From Myxococcales bacterium (GTDB lineage: Bacteria > Myxococcota > B64-G9): 64,000 bases of DNA. The notes beneath the pieces were generated by a model, which worked only from the letters and a program-made list of their open reading frames with translations, had not been told where the DNA came from and did no database searches. Both the position numbers and the translations under genes were made by a program. This document shows positions 42,198 to 51,610 of the stretch, piece by piece. Position 1 is the first letter of the stretch. Each line of letters begins with the position of its first letter. Where the stretch lies: positions 62,001-126,000 of the forward strand of contig JAAZNF010000072.1 in NCBI GenBank assembly GCA_012798435.1, read 5' to 3'.

Positions 42198-44873
42198 ATG
42201 CCGAACCGTCTGTTCCGGGTCACGGTTCTCTTGTGCTCGATGAGCCTCATGGCCTGCGGCGGCGGAGGGACTTCCTACGTCCCCTGCTCGACCGACACCG
42301 ACTGCAAGGACGGCGAGATCTGCCTGGACCTGCGCTGCCAGCCGAGCAGCGGCTGCACCCAGGACAGCGACTGCAAGGACGGCCGGGTCTGTCTCGATGG
42401 CGCATGCCGCACCGCCGAGTGCAACGCCGATGCGGACTGCGGCGCCAACCGGCACTGCGAAAACCACAAGTGCGTCGACAACCCCCGCTGCGTGACCGAC
42501 GCTGACTGCCTGCCCACCGAGTACTGCGACGCCGGGACCTGCAAGGTCCGCCAGCAGAAAACCTGCGCTCAGGACAGCGACTGCGCCAGCAACGAGCTGT
42601 GTCTGAACCAGCTCTGCACCACCAAGGCCACCTGCGCCCAGGACTCGGAGTGCCCTCAGGGTACGGTATGTTCCAAGGGCAGGTGCGACCGGCCCTGCGC
42701 CGCCGACGCGGATTGCGGAAACCTGTACAAGTGCGTCGACCAGCACTGTTTGCAGCAGTGCATCAGCGACAGCACCTGCATGCAATCCAACACCATCTGC
42801 GAGGGCGGGGTGTGCGTCCCGGCCCAGTGCCAGTCCGACAGCGATTGTTCCGGCCAGTACGTGCGCTGCCGGAGCGGCCGCTGCCAGACCTACAAACCCT
42901 GCACCGTGACCGAGGACTGCCAGGATCCCAACTTCGAGTGCCGCGACAACATCTGCGAGGAGTTGCCGCTGTGCCTCATCGATGGGGATTGCACTCAAGG
43001 TAGCCTGTGCGTGGACGGCCACTGCCGCCCGGCGCGCTCTTGCCAATTGGAAACCGATTGCGCCGCCGACGAGGACTGCGTCGGGGGCGTGTGCGTGGCG
43101 CACGTGTGCCGCGGCCCGACGGACTGCCCGGCGGATCAGATCTGCGTGGCGGGAAGCTGCAACGCCTCCGGCAACCCCGCCACCGTCTACACCGTGGTCA
43201 TCCTCACGCCGGGCGGACCGATCCTGAGCGGGCAGGTCCTCCCCCTGACCGCCGTGGCGCTCACCCAGGCCGGCGAGGAGGTCCCCGGCGTGGCCTTCGA
43301 GTGGACCTCCAGCCAACCCCAGCGCGCGGCGGTGGACGCGAGCGGCGTCCTGACGGCAGGGACCGAGGCCGGCGACACCCAGGTCACCGCCAAGGCGATC
43401 GGCACCAGCCGGGTATCGGCGCCGGTGACCTTCACCACCATCCTGCCCATCACCGACGGCCTGCGGGTCACGGTCATCGACGCGGTGGATCGGCGACCCC
43501 TGGCCGGGGTGGTGGTGCGCGTGGTCGACGATAATGTGGAACAGGAGGAAACTACCGACGCGCTCGGCCAGGTGAGCTTCCCCACACCCACGGGGCCGGT
43601 GGACCTGCACGCCTTCTCGCAGGATCACGACTACCTCACCATCGGCCAGACCGTGTCCGCCGACGTGCTCATGCCGCTGCCGCCGCGGAGCGTGGCTGAC
43701 CGGGCTGGCGGCTTCACCGGCCAGATGACCTTCACCGGCACGGGCGAGGTGTCGCTGGGGCTTTCGGGCACCAGCATCGCGGGCCATCTGATGGACATGA
43801 ACTTCTCCCGCCTCATGGGGCAGGTCTTCACCGTGCGCATCAATTTCGGCACCCAGACCTTCTCGTTGCCCCTGCCGGCCCAGATGGTGATGAAGGCCGA
43901 GTACAACGGCATCCCCATCTCCATCAAGGACACCTATTACGTGCTCGGCCAGGAAGGCTTGCGGGCCGCCTGGGGGCTGGGCGGCAAGATGGGGCTCAGC
44001 GCGCTCATGCAGATCTTCAACAGCAGCTCCTCCATCGATCAAATCCTCATCGAGCTCTTGCCCTACTTCGCCATGTTCAACCACGCGCTGAAGCCCCAGA
44101 TCGACATTTTCCCGGTCCCGCTGGTGGTGGACGAGAACGACATCGACGGCGACGGCGATACCACCGAGTCGCGGCCGGACTGGGCCAACTTCCCCACTCT
44201 CAACCTCAACGCCAACCATGCCCAGAACCTGGCCGTGGAGGTGGTGCCGCCGGCGCTGCCCAGCCACGGCGCCTCCCCGCTGCGCACTCTGATCATGTTG
44301 GCGGGAGGCCTGACGCCGCAAGGGTTCACGCCGCTCGGCATGTCGGGCGAGGAGGCCGCCAGCGGCCAGGCCGCACCCCTGGTGATGAAGCTCGCCCCGG
44401 CCTACGGCGGGCTCGAAGTGGGCAAGTACGCCCTGCTGGTGATGGCCGCGCCGCCGGCGAACGGCCAGGAGTTCTCCGCCGACATGGCCGCGGTGAACTT
44501 CGTCGCCGACAACCTGCCCACGCGCGTGGAGTTCGAGAAGGGATTTCTCCCCTTCCCGCTCGATGCCAGCTGGTCGGCGGTCACGCGAACCGTGACCGCC
44601 AGCGAGGTGAGCGGCGCGACGCTGTATCGCTTCACCATCGCGGGCCCGGACGGTTCCTGGATCGTCTATCAACCTGCCGGCGGCATCCTGTCGGCGACCC
44701 TGCCCGAGCCGCCGACGGGTTACACCGACCTGGCGGCCGGCGACACCCGCAGCCTGATGCCCATCGCGCTCGTCGGCAACACCGGGTTCGAGGATCTGGT
44801 GACGTTCGACGGGGAGGATCTCGATCGGGTCAACGTGTTCACCGCTGCCTTCACGACCTTCGAGATCAAGTAG
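42198..44873 (+). CDS. Large lipoprotein with Cys-unit array and Big2/Ig-like domain
   Basis: 891 residues. AGGAGGTGGAGG precedes the ATG; lipobox SLMACG gives Cys about 20. Residues 28-320 contain about eleven units of the form C-x-x-D-x-D-C-x(4-6)-C-x(3-5)-G-x-C, so some forty cysteines that must form disulfides outside the cytoplasm. Residues 330-410 look like a Big2 Ig domain (LTAVALTQAGEEVPGVAFEWTSS). A carboxypeptidase-regulatory-like segment follows (DAVDRRPLAGVVVRVVDD). The last 380 residues are beta-rich and unassigned. Surface exposure is likely; partner unknown. Related Cys units occur in the lipoproteins at 33348 and 54826. Confidence 0.8.
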   Translation: MPNRLFRVTVLLCSMSLMACGGGGTSYVPCSTDTDCKDGEICLDLRCQPSSGCTQDSDCKDGRVCLDGACRTAECNADADCGANRHCENHKCVDNPRCVTDADCLPTEYCDAGTCKVRQQKTCAQDSDCASNELCLNQLCTTKATCAQDSECPQGTVCSKGRCDRPCAADADCGNLYKCVDQHCLQQCISDSTCMQSNTICEGGVCVPAQCQSDSDCSGQYVRCRSGRCQTYKPCTVTEDCQDPNFECRDNICEELPLCLIDGDCTQGSLCVDGHCRPARSCQLETDCAADEDCVGGVCVAHVCRGPTDCPADQICVAGSCNASGNPATVYTVVILTPGGPILSGQVLPLTAVALTQAGEEVPGVAFEWTSSQPQRAAVDASGVLTAGTEAGDTQVTAKAIGTSRVSAPVTFTTILPITDGLRVTVIDAVDRRPLAGVVVRVVDDNVEQEETTDALGQVSFPTPTGPVDLHAFSQDHDYLTIGQTVSADVLMPLPPRSVADRAGGFTGQMTFTGTGEVSLGLSGTSIAGHLMDMNFSRLMGQVFTVRINFGTQTFSLPLPAQMVMKAEYNGIPISIKDTYYVLGQEGLRAAWGLGGKMGLSALMQIFNSSSSIDQILIELLPYFAMFNHALKPQIDIFPVPLVVDENDIDGDGDTTESRPDWANFPTLNLNANHAQNLAVEVVPPALPSHGASPLRTLIMLAGGLTPQGFTPLGMSGEEAASGQAAPLVMKLAPAYGGLEVGKYALLVMAAPPANGQEFSADMAAVNFVADNLPTRVEFEKGFLPFPLDASWSAVTRTVTASEVSGATLYRFTIAGPDGSWIVYQPAGGILSATLPEPPTGYTDLAAGDTRSLMPIALVGNTGFEDLVTFDGEDLDRVNVFTAAFTTFEIK

Positions 44874-44883
44874 CAAGAGCCAT

Positions 44884-45270
44884 TCAGGGTGTTGCGCCGG
44901 CGCGGGTGGCCCGGACCATGAGGTCGAGCCAACGGGCGATCTGCCGCTCGGACTCGAACGGCATGTCATCGAAACGCGCAGCCACACCCCAGTGGGAGCC
45001 TGCCGGCATCACGTGCACCACCGTTCCTCGGGCCTCGATTTCCTTCCCCAGCCCGAGCAGCACGAGCTTCACGCTCACGAGCTGGCCGATCACATACCTA
45101 TCGCTGGTCTCAAAGTAGAAGCCGTTGATCGAGAGCCTCCCGAAACATTCCCGGTACCTGTCTCCGCTGCGGACGGCGATGGGAACATCGAACCGCGGTG
45201 AATCCCGCCGATCCGCCATCTCGGATAGTATCCTCCGGGTGGCCTGCCTGGCGACGTTGTCGTGGAACAT
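44884..45270 (-). CDS. PilZ-domain protein
   Basis: 128 residues. The c-di-GMP-binding motif region is present as RRDSPRFDVPIAV (R-x3-R-type) and later RLSINGFYF, where the usual D/N-x-S-x-x-G reads LSINGF, so the acid is replaced by Leu. The domain continues with EARGTVVHVMP and WGVAARFDD. Binding of c-di-GMP is therefore plausible but not certain. A hairpin in the leader covers the region just upstream of the start. Its 3' end is 10 nt from the convergent Cys-array gene. Confidence 0.82.
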   Translation of the reverse strand: MFHDNVARQATRRILSEMADRRDSPRFDVPIAVRSGDRYRECFGRLSINGFYFETSDRYVIGQLVSVKLVLLGLGKEIEARGTVVHVMPAGSHWGVAARFDDMPFESERQIARWLDLMVRATRAGATP

Positions 45271-45282
45271 GGGGCACCTCTC

Positions 45283-45319
45283 TTTCCTTCGGCTGACCTC
45301 GCCGCGAAGCCAAAGGAAA
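45283..45319 (-). promoter_or_regulatory. Leader hairpin upstream of the PilZ gene
   Basis: A 12-bp stem (45283-45294 with 45308-45319, one G-U pair in RNA) with a 13-nt loop. An outer GGCAC/GTGCC pairing (45273-45277 with 45334-45338) includes bases next to the AGAGGT ribosome site. The whole structure ends 2 nt before the ATG. It could gate translation. Confidence 0.45.
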
Positions 45320-45511
45320 AGTTAGCAACGTGTGTGCCATGTTCTGGCGAACGGAGACCGGATCCCACTGGCAGAAAATTCCAGCGACGGCATCGACGGT
45401 TGCGGTACGTCGTCGTCTCCGGACCCTCAGCGGCCGCCCGGAACGGGCCGAAGATTGCGACATTTCTGCCCGACCAGAGATCAGGTTGTGTAGACGAAGG
45501 CGTGACGAGGC

Positions 45512-46636
45512 TCACACAAAGAGACGGAGCAGCATGGCCGGAAGTCGCGCGGGGAGCTCGCGCGCCTCGACGGCGGCGCCGCGGCGCCGCCCACGCATGG
45601 CGCGCAGCACCGCATCGAGCCGCTCGGGATCGAGACGCGAGAGGAGCGGCTGTAGCCAGGACAGACGCTCGAACGCCGCCTGGCTCGTCGCCCGGCGCCA
45701 ACGCGAGTGGTAGTCCGGAAGCGCATAACGGCTTCCCGACAGGAATCGATTGGCCGCTCTTCCGGCGATAGCGCCCATGGTGAGCGCCACACCGATTCCG
45801 GAGATGCCGAAGCTCGCGATCGAGTCCCCGGCCAGCAAGATGTTGTCCCGCCGCGAGTAGGAGGCCGGGGCGTAGAGTCGGGTCACCGCCTCGCGGGAGG
45901 CGATGACCCGCCCCCCACCCAGACGCTCGATCCGATCGCGGAGCAAGACGTCCAGGTCACCGGGTATGCCCCTCGGCCCGACCACTTCCAGGACCGCCGC
46001 CAGGTTGTGCTCCGGGCCGGGCAAGGCCAACAACACGCGTCCGACACCCAGCCATTGCAGCAGCAGCGTCTGCGGGGGAAGCGGCCACCGTTCGAACTCG
46101 ACCTCCCGAGAAAAGAGCATCCCCAGGATCTTTCGCTGCGGGCACAGCAGGCGCGCGGCCACCGAGTTCACCCCATCGGCGCCGACGAGCACGCGGGCTG
46201 CAAGATCGCCGGCTCCGCGGACCCGGACCTCGTGTTCGTCGCCGTTCACCTGATGGACGGTGACGCCGGTTCGCACCTCAGCGCCGGTCTCCCGCGCGCG
46301 GCGGAGCAAGGCGCCCTTGAGCCGTTCCGGGTTGACGACCCACCAGGGTCGGTGCAGAGCGATCTCGACCCGTTCCCGGCTCCCTTGCACCAGAACACGT
46401 CCAATCTGGCCCGCCAGACCGCCTTCCACCAGCAGTCGAATCGGTTTCAGGAAGAGATCGTTCCCGCGCGCCTCGTACGCTTCGACAAACGACGGGAGCA
46501 CTCCCAGGCACACCCGTCGTTTTCGGGTGATGCTCGCGCTCTGCTCGACCACCACCACACGCCGGCCCGGAAACTGCTGGGCCGCCGCCAGGCCGGCGTA
46601 GGATGCGCCCACCACGATGGCATCGAGACGAGGCAT
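45512..46636 (-). CDS. FAD-dependent oxidoreductase (geranylgeranyl-reductase/UbiH-like)
   Basis: 374 residues. Dinucleotide fold GASYAGLAAA (10-19) with VVVVEQ at the end of the second strand; ADGVNSVAARL; second FAD motif LLAGDSIASFGISGIGVALTMG, in which GDS replaces the GDA of many homologues. The pattern matches the class of flavin enzymes that includes geranylgeranyl reductase and squalene-type monooxygenases; many act on lipids or polyketides. The substrate cannot be told. The start follows tmk by 6 nt, so it is in the tmk operon. Confidence 0.82.
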   Translation of the reverse strand: MPRLDAIVVGASYAGLAAAQQFPGRRVVVVEQSASITRKRRVCLGVLPSFVEAYEARGNDLFLKPIRLLVEGGLAGQIGRVLVQGSRERVEIALHRPWWVVNPERLKGALLRRARETGAEVRTGVTVHQVNGDEHEVRVRGAGDLAARVLVGADGVNSVAARLLCPQRKILGMLFSREVEFERWPLPPQTLLLQWLGVGRVLLALPGPEHNLAAVLEVVGPRGIPGDLDVLLRDRIERLGGGRVIASREAVTRLYAPASYSRRDNILLAGDSIASFGISGIGVALTMGAIAGRAANRFLSGSRYALPDYHSRWRRATSQAAFERLSWLQPLLSRLDPERLDAVLRAMRGRRRGAAVEARELPARLPAMLLRLFV

Positions 46637-46642
46637 GAACGC

Positions 46643-47335
46643 CTACCCCCGCCGGGGCGCGATCTTCCATCCGAACCGCAGGATGAGGTCGTGCTGGATG
46701 CGTGACTGGATCTCCTCCACCGAACGCGTGCCGTCCAGCACCACGATGTCCTCTTCGGGCAACAACCGGCGCAGGCTGCGGTAAGATCGCTCGACGCGTA
46801 TCTGGAAGGCGTCATTTTCGAAGAGATCTCGCCCCAGGCGCGCCCTTCGCCTGCGCGCGCCTACGCACACGGGAACGTCCAGGAGGTACGTCACGTCCGG
46901 CGCCATGGCCCGCCGGTTGATCTGCTGGACCCAGGGCATGGGGCAATCCTGGCTCTGGTAGGCCAGGCTGGAGTGGTAGTACCGGTCCGACACGACCTCG
47001 ATCCCCCGTGCCAGGGCGGGCTGCACCTCGTTATCCAGGTGATCGATGCGATCGGCGGCAAACAGCAGCGCGATGGCGGCGGGATCCAGCGCCCGGACCC
47101 GCGGCGAGCCTGCCGCCACGGACTCCCGAACGACCAGCCGTCCCGAAAGGATGGCCCGGATCATGTGCCCGATCGGACCATCGCTCGGTTCCCGGGTCGG
47201 CAGGACGGAGCGCCCGATGGAGCGCAGCCAGTCGCAGAGCAACCGGCTCTGAGTGGTCGTTCCGGCGCCGTCGATGCCCTCCAGAACGATGAAGCGACCC
47301 CTGCGGCGGCGTGAAATCGCGGAGGATCTCGTCAT
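46643..47335 (-). CDS. tmk: Thymidylate kinase
   Basis: 230 residues. Phosphorylates dTMP to dTDP in the cytoplasm. The nucleotide-binding loop is EGIDGAGTTTQ (about 19-29): the Lys of the Walker A Gly-Lys-Ser/Thr is replaced by Thr. DRYYHSSLAYQ is the dTMP-binding DR(Y/H) motif, and a LID-like segment RRRRARLGRDLFE contains the usual Arg-rich stretch. An N-terminal basic 12 residues precede the fold. The start overlaps the stop of the giant TPR gene by 4 nt. Confidence 0.85.
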   Translation of the reverse strand: MTRSSAISRRRRGRFIVLEGIDGAGTTTQSRLLCDWLRSIGRSVLPTREPSDGPIGHMIRAILSGRLVVRESVAAGSPRVRALDPAAIALLFAADRIDHLDNEVQPALARGIEVVSDRYYHSSLAYQSQDCPMPWVQQINRRAMAPDVTYLLDVPVCVGARRRRARLGRDLFENDAFQIRVERSYRSLRRLLPEEDIVVLDGTRSVEEIQSRIQHDLILRFGWKIAPRRG

Positions 47336-50300
47336 TTGATCCTCCTCAGCACCTCACGGGCCCGCTTGGCGTTGGCACCTTTCGCGCCGCCGGCGAGAAA
47401 TTTTTCGAGCAGTTCCTTGGCGCGGGCATCGCGGTGCTGCTCGAACTCCAGCAACCCCAACCGGAACAAGGCCTCGGGATGCTCCGGCGCCAGGGCCAGT
47501 GCCTTCTCGTAGTAGGGCCTCGCCCGATCGAGCTTGTCGTCCCGATCGTAGGCCGCGGCCAGCTCGAACACGGGGACCGGGTCCTCCGGGGCGAGCTTCG
47601 CGGCCGCCGAGAAGAGCCGCCGCGCCTGGGCCAGGTTGGATGAGTTCGTCCCCTGGCGGACCCAGGCGCGCCCACCAGCCAGGTACAGGCGCACACACTC
47701 TGGCGCGGGCCTCTTCTCTCGCTGCGCGAGCAGGGCGGCTTTCTCCCATGCCGCCGCGGCCGCGGAGTGCTGTCCGCGCAGGGCCAGCACCTCGGCCAAC
47801 CCCTCCTGGGCCTTGAGCTGCCGCTGGATGGCCAGACTCTGGCGCAGCGCTTTTTCCGCCTGGCTCAGATTGCGCGCCCCCAGCAGGGCCAACCCGAGGT
47901 CGGTGAGGATGCTGGGGTTTCGCCCATCCTTGGCGTCGGCCTCCTTCAGCACTCGCGCCGCCGGGAAGAAGCGCCCCATCGCCAACAGGATGCGCCCCTC
48001 GACGGAGAGCGCCTTGGCGTCATCCGCTCCGGAACGCCGGGCCATGCGAATGGACCGCTCGGCCTTGTCCAGCTGCCCTTGAAGGAGAAGGGCCTCCGCC
48101 AATCCCACCAGGGCCTGGGCGTGACCCGGCTGGTCCAAGAGCAACCGGGCGAAGGCCTGCTCGGCCACGGCCGGGTTGCCGCGCCGAAGCTCGACCTGCC
48201 CGAGCAACAGCCGGCCGCGCCCGTCGTAGGGATGGATCGCCAAAGCGCGTGACAAGAGATCCGCGGCCTCATCGAGCTTCTGGTGCGCTTGGGCCAGATC
48301 GGCCAACCCGATGGCTGCCTCGTGACAGCGGCTATTTCGCCGCAGGGCCTCGGCGAAGGCCGTGGCCGCCGCTCGCTCGTTCTTGCGAGCCAGAGCCACC
48401 ATTCCCAGCGCCCACTGCGACAGACCTTCGTTGGGGAACTCGCGTTCCATCGCCAGCGCTGCCCGGCGCGCCGCGTCGAGATCGTCTTTTTGTATGAGCG
48501 CCACCACGGTCGCGGCCCGGCCGCGCACGTAGTACTGCGAATCCTCTTTCGACAACCGCTCGAAGTCCTGGAGCGCGGCGTCCAGCTTGCCAAGCTGGCG
48601 TTGCGCCTCACCGCGAGCGAGGTAGAATCGCGCCGCCGGGACCTTCTTGCCCGCCAGGGGCTCGAACTGGCGCAGGGCCTCCTGGGCCTTCCCCCGGTGG
48701 AGCAGGTTCTCGATGGCCGCCAGGCGCAGCTCGACATTGTCCGGTTCGGCGGCGAGGAGTTTTTCGGTTCGGACCGCGACCTCGTCCAGTTCGAAGAACT
48801 CGAGGCATAGCCGCATCAGCCGAAGCTGATAATCGCGGTCGTCGGGCAACAGCTCGTGGCCCGCGCGCACCTCCAGCACCGCGCGCGGCCGCTCCAGACT
48901 CAAGAACGAAAGGTGCGCCAGGCGCAGGTGGGCCTCCGCCTTCTGACGATCGGTGACCTGGGGAAGCTCCAGGATCTTGGCCATGTCCGCGCGGGCCTGT
49001 TCCAGGTCCTTGCCGCGAGCGAGCCTGACGTCCGCCAGCGCCAGCAGGGTCCTCACGTGAAGCCCGTTGACCGTGAGAGCACGCATGAGGGCTTCCTCGG
49101 CCTGGTCCAGCTTGTTCGCCATGCGCTCCAGCTGCCCGAGCTGGTACAAGACGCGGACCTGTGCGCCATCGCGTTGCAGGGAGTCTTGCAGGTGCTTGCG
49201 GGCGCTCTCGGCGCTCGCGAAGCGCAGGTCGATCTCAGCGGCCAGGGAGAGAATGTGAGGATCCTCTGGCGCCGCCGCGAGAAGCGCCGCCGCCTGCTCG
49301 CGGAGCTTGGTGTCGGTGTCGTTGAGGTGCAGGCGCGCCCACAACACGGTGGCCTGGATCTCGGGAACAGGGGCCAGCGAATCCACCAGGCGGCGTGCCT
49401 CCTCGCTCAGAGCCAGGTTGGGTCCGTATTCGTCTCCGAGCCGCGCCAGCAGCAGGGCCTTCAAGGCCCGCGCCGGCAAGTGCTCGGAATCGAGGTCGAA
49501 CAGCTTGTCCAGGGCCTCCCGAGCGTCGTTGTAGCCGGCCAGGGTATCAAGGGCCATCGAGGACCGAGCCTGCTCGTAGAGATCCGCTATCTTGTCGGCT
49601 CGGATGTGGCGCAGGGCCACCCACACCCCCAGCCCAAGACCAACAACAAGGAATGGAATCAAGACCAGAAAGACCTTGAAGTAGCTGAACGACCCCGAAG
49701 CGGCGACCGGAGGTCGCGCCTCCATGGTCACCGCCGGCGCCGAGGCGGCCAGCATGGTCGGAGGAGAGACGTTCGCCTGAGCCGCGACGGTCGGATGTCC
49801 CCCCTGGTACTGGGTCGGGGGCTCCTCCCGCGGGGAAGGCGAAGGCTCGGGCTCCTGGGTCATCCACGGGGCGGACGCACTGTCCGGGGAATAGATCGTC
49901 GGAGGCTCGGTCGCGCGCGGTCCCGAACGGATCGGCGAAACGACCCCATCCGTCCCCTGAGGAACCGGATCCGCAATCGTGGGGGCTGCCGTCGGGAATG
50001 GCGTGTGGGACGGGAAAGCCAGGGGGCCCGCATCTTGGCCGCTCTCTGGGAGCAGAGGGTTGGAGACGTAAAGGGTGGGCGGCTCGGGCTCATCTTCGCC
50101 CATAGAGCCCCCTCCCTGAAACTGTCCCTCCGCTTCTCCCGTCGCCTTCTCCTCCCATTCACCGAATCCTCCGGCCACCGGGGCGGGGTCCTGCGGCGCC
50201 TTGACCTTGGCCGTCACCTCCGGCTCCAGGCTCGCCGGTGCCTCGCCGGAATCCAGGCCCACGCGTGCGGAGAGGAGGTTGAGCACTCGCGGATCATTGG

Positions 50301-50664
50301 GAGCGAGGGCCAAGGCGCGATCGATGTAGGGGCGGGCCATCTCGGGATGTTCGTGCTCCTCGAGAAACGCGGCAATCTCCGTCCATACTCCCGGATCGGT
50401 AGAAGCCAGGGCGCAGGCGCGCTCGAAGGCCTTGATCCCCTCCTCGATCTGGTTCAATCGGACGAGAGCCTTGCCGTAGTTGAGGTGACCAGCCGGCAGC
50501 GTCGGGTGAAACCCCATTCCTTTTTCGCAGACGCGCAAGGCGTCGCGAGGTCTGTCGCTGGCCAGGAACAACGAGGCGAGTTCTACAAACCGCTCTGAAT
50601 CCGGATGAGTGCTCAGGTGTTCTTCGAGTTTCTGGATTTCGGCTTTTCCGTCGTACTCGCTCAA
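47332..50664 (-). CDS. Giant membrane TPR protein
   Basis: 1110 residues. The start codon is TTG at 50664, chosen because AGGAG lies 7 nt upstream; a TTG 45 nt further up is less supported. Three TPR units are at 20-120. A Pro/Thr/Ser-rich disordered region (about 155-320) carries repeated PPT-x-Y/L segments (PPTLYVSNP, PPTIYSPD, PPTQYQGG). One membrane helix is at about 325-350, then about sixteen more TPR units to the end. It is anchored in the membrane with TPRs on both sides or with a large exported half. Upstream of tmk and the FAD enzyme, in one operon. Confidence 0.82.
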   Translation of the reverse strand: MSEYDGKAEIQKLEEHLSTHPDSERFVELASLFLASDRPRDALRVCEKGMGFHPTLPAGHLNYGKALVRLNQIEEGIKAFERACALASTDPGVWTEIAAFLEEHEHPEMARPYIDRALALAPNDPRVLNLLSARVGLDSGEAPASLEPEVTAKVKAPQDPAPVAGGFGEWEEKATGEAEGQFQGGGSMGEDEPEPPTLYVSNPLLPESGQDAGPLAFPSHTPFPTAAPTIADPVPQGTDGVVSPIRSGPRATEPPTIYSPDSASAPWMTQEPEPSPSPREEPPTQYQGGHPTVAAQANVSPPTMLAASAPAVTMEARPPVAASGSFSYFKVFLVLIPFLVVGLGLGVWVALRHIRADKIADLYEQARSSMALDTLAGYNDAREALDKLFDLDSEHLPARALKALLLARLGDEYGPNLALSEEARRLVDSLAPVPEIQATVLWARLHLNDTDTKLREQAAALLAAAPEDPHILSLAAEIDLRFASAESARKHLQDSLQRDGAQVRVLYQLGQLERMANKLDQAEEALMRALTVNGLHVRTLLALADVRLARGKDLEQARADMAKILELPQVTDRQKAEAHLRLAHLSFLSLERPRAVLEVRAGHELLPDDRDYQLRLMRLCLEFFELDEVAVRTEKLLAAEPDNVELRLAAIENLLHRGKAQEALRQFEPLAGKKVPAARFYLARGEAQRQLGKLDAALQDFERLSKEDSQYYVRGRAATVVALIQKDDLDAARRAALAMEREFPNEGLSQWALGMVALARKNERAAATAFAEALRRNSRCHEAAIGLADLAQAHQKLDEAADLLSRALAIHPYDGRGRLLLGQVELRRGNPAVAEQAFARLLLDQPGHAQALVGLAEALLLQGQLDKAERSIRMARRSGADDAKALSVEGRILLAMGRFFPAARVLKEADAKDGRNPSILTDLGLALLGARNLSQAEKALRQSLAIQRQLKAQEGLAEVLALRGQHSAAAAAWEKAALLAQREKRPAPECVRLYLAGGRAWVRQGTNSSNLAQARRLFSAAAKLAPEDPVPVFELAAAYDRDDKLDRARPYYEKALALAPEHPEALFRLGLLEFEQHRDARAKELLEKFLAGGAKGANAKRAREVLRRIK

Positions 50665-50970
50665 TCCAGGTCTCCTGGCCGATGTGACAAGTCGCCCGGA
50701 GTCAATCAAAATTACCGCACGATGTCAATCCGACCCCCAAAAAACAACGCGCGGAACCAGGATATCACCGGGCTCCGCGCCATTGTTCGATTGCAGGGGA
50801 CAAGTTCAACGGGGCGCCTTCCGGATCGAAAAGCCACCTTCCCTGCCCGGCACCACTCTCTACCGTCCACCCGGCCCCGTCCACGCCCAACTCTCCGGTC
50901 GGGAGGAATGCACCCGTCTGTCCCACCTAGTGGAATGTCCTATCCCTGCAATTCTTTTTTCACAGAGCAA
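50665..50970. other. Gene-free stretch of about 300 bp before the AT-rich island
   Basis: Open frames here on the plus strand have no ribosome site and overlap the minus-strand gene at 50971. I see no hairpin or repeat of note. Base composition drops steadily from the GC-rich TPR gene toward the island. Confidence 0.4.
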
Positions 50971-51345
50971 CTACCAATATATCTTCAAAATCAGGAAGTT
51001 ATCCGAAACTGGACCATTGAAGAGAATGGCGACTCTCACGTTCGGATACTTTCCTGTCATACTCATCGCCACGTTCACATACTCTCGGATGTAGCTGTCG
51101 CGGTCTGGCGTCTTTCGATCGCGACAGATGATCTTTAGGATTACGTGCCGATTCGATTCCTCGACGACGAGCGGATCGCCTATCCTTGCGACTTTTATTG
51201 CAAATAGAACATCCACGAGATTGCGTGGTTCATGTCGTGCCAGCGATTCCTCTATCGAAGGGAAACGTGGGTTGTTCTGCGAGACATCTTCTCCACCGGC
51301 TTTCCAGATACCGTAATTCAATTCCATGGCCGATGGGTTTTGCAT
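50971..51345 (-). CDS. Small protein of unknown function in an AT-richer island
   Basis: 124 residues. The ATG at 51345 has GAGGT 7 nt upstream. The chain is a credible globular protein (LVDVLFAIKVARIGDPLVVEE, YIREYVNVAMSMTGKYPNVRVAILFNG) with no signal or TM. The base composition is clearly lower in GC than its neighbours, as for a transferred gene. No family recognised; the length and context (alone, atypical composition) would suit an immunity, antitoxin or phage-derived protein, but this is not shown. Confidence 0.55.
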   Translation of the reverse strand: MQNPSAMELNYGIWKAGGEDVSQNNPRFPSIEESLARHEPRNLVDVLFAIKVARIGDPLVVEESNRHVILKIICRDRKTPDRDSYIREYVNVAMSMTGKYPNVRVAILFNGPVSDNFLILKIYW

Positions 51346-51509
51346 GTCAATACCTCAAGTTATTTCAATGATGCAGTATCAAAACGATTCTGGTAACAGT
51401 TGAAGCAATTACAGTGCCAGATTCAAAATGATATTAAAATTTAACTACCTGAAAAATATTGATTTTTTTGTACAACATTCTTGTAATGGATGATAAATAA
51501 TTATATTTG

Positions 51510-51521
51510 GGTATAAATACC
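51510..51521. promoter_or_regulatory. Palindromic site GGTAT-AA-ATACC
   Basis: Arms GGTAT/ATACC around AA. A second site with the same arms is at 51611. A pair of identical-arm palindromes near a divergent gene pair is typical of operators, but no regulator gene is adjacent. Confidence 0.35.
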
Positions 51522-51610
51522 ACGTTTTTATCAGCGTGTAAAATTACATAATAAATTAATTATTAGCATCGTCACACTTCATGGCTTTAAAAGCACTCGT
51601 GGCATATTGA

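Noticed and set aside
42168-44987. A 939-codon minus-strand frame opposite the Cys-array gene
   Set aside because: Same reason; it also covers the thiC promoter and has no start signal.
45271-45345. c-di-GMP-I (GEMM) riboswitch ahead of the PilZ gene
   Set aside because: The conserved GEMM core and the second hairpin are missing; only a general resemblance at a CAC-rich stretch.
50605-51138. Plus-strand 177-codon frame in the island
   Set aside because: No ribosome site, overlaps the start of the TPR gene and the better-supported minus-strand gene.
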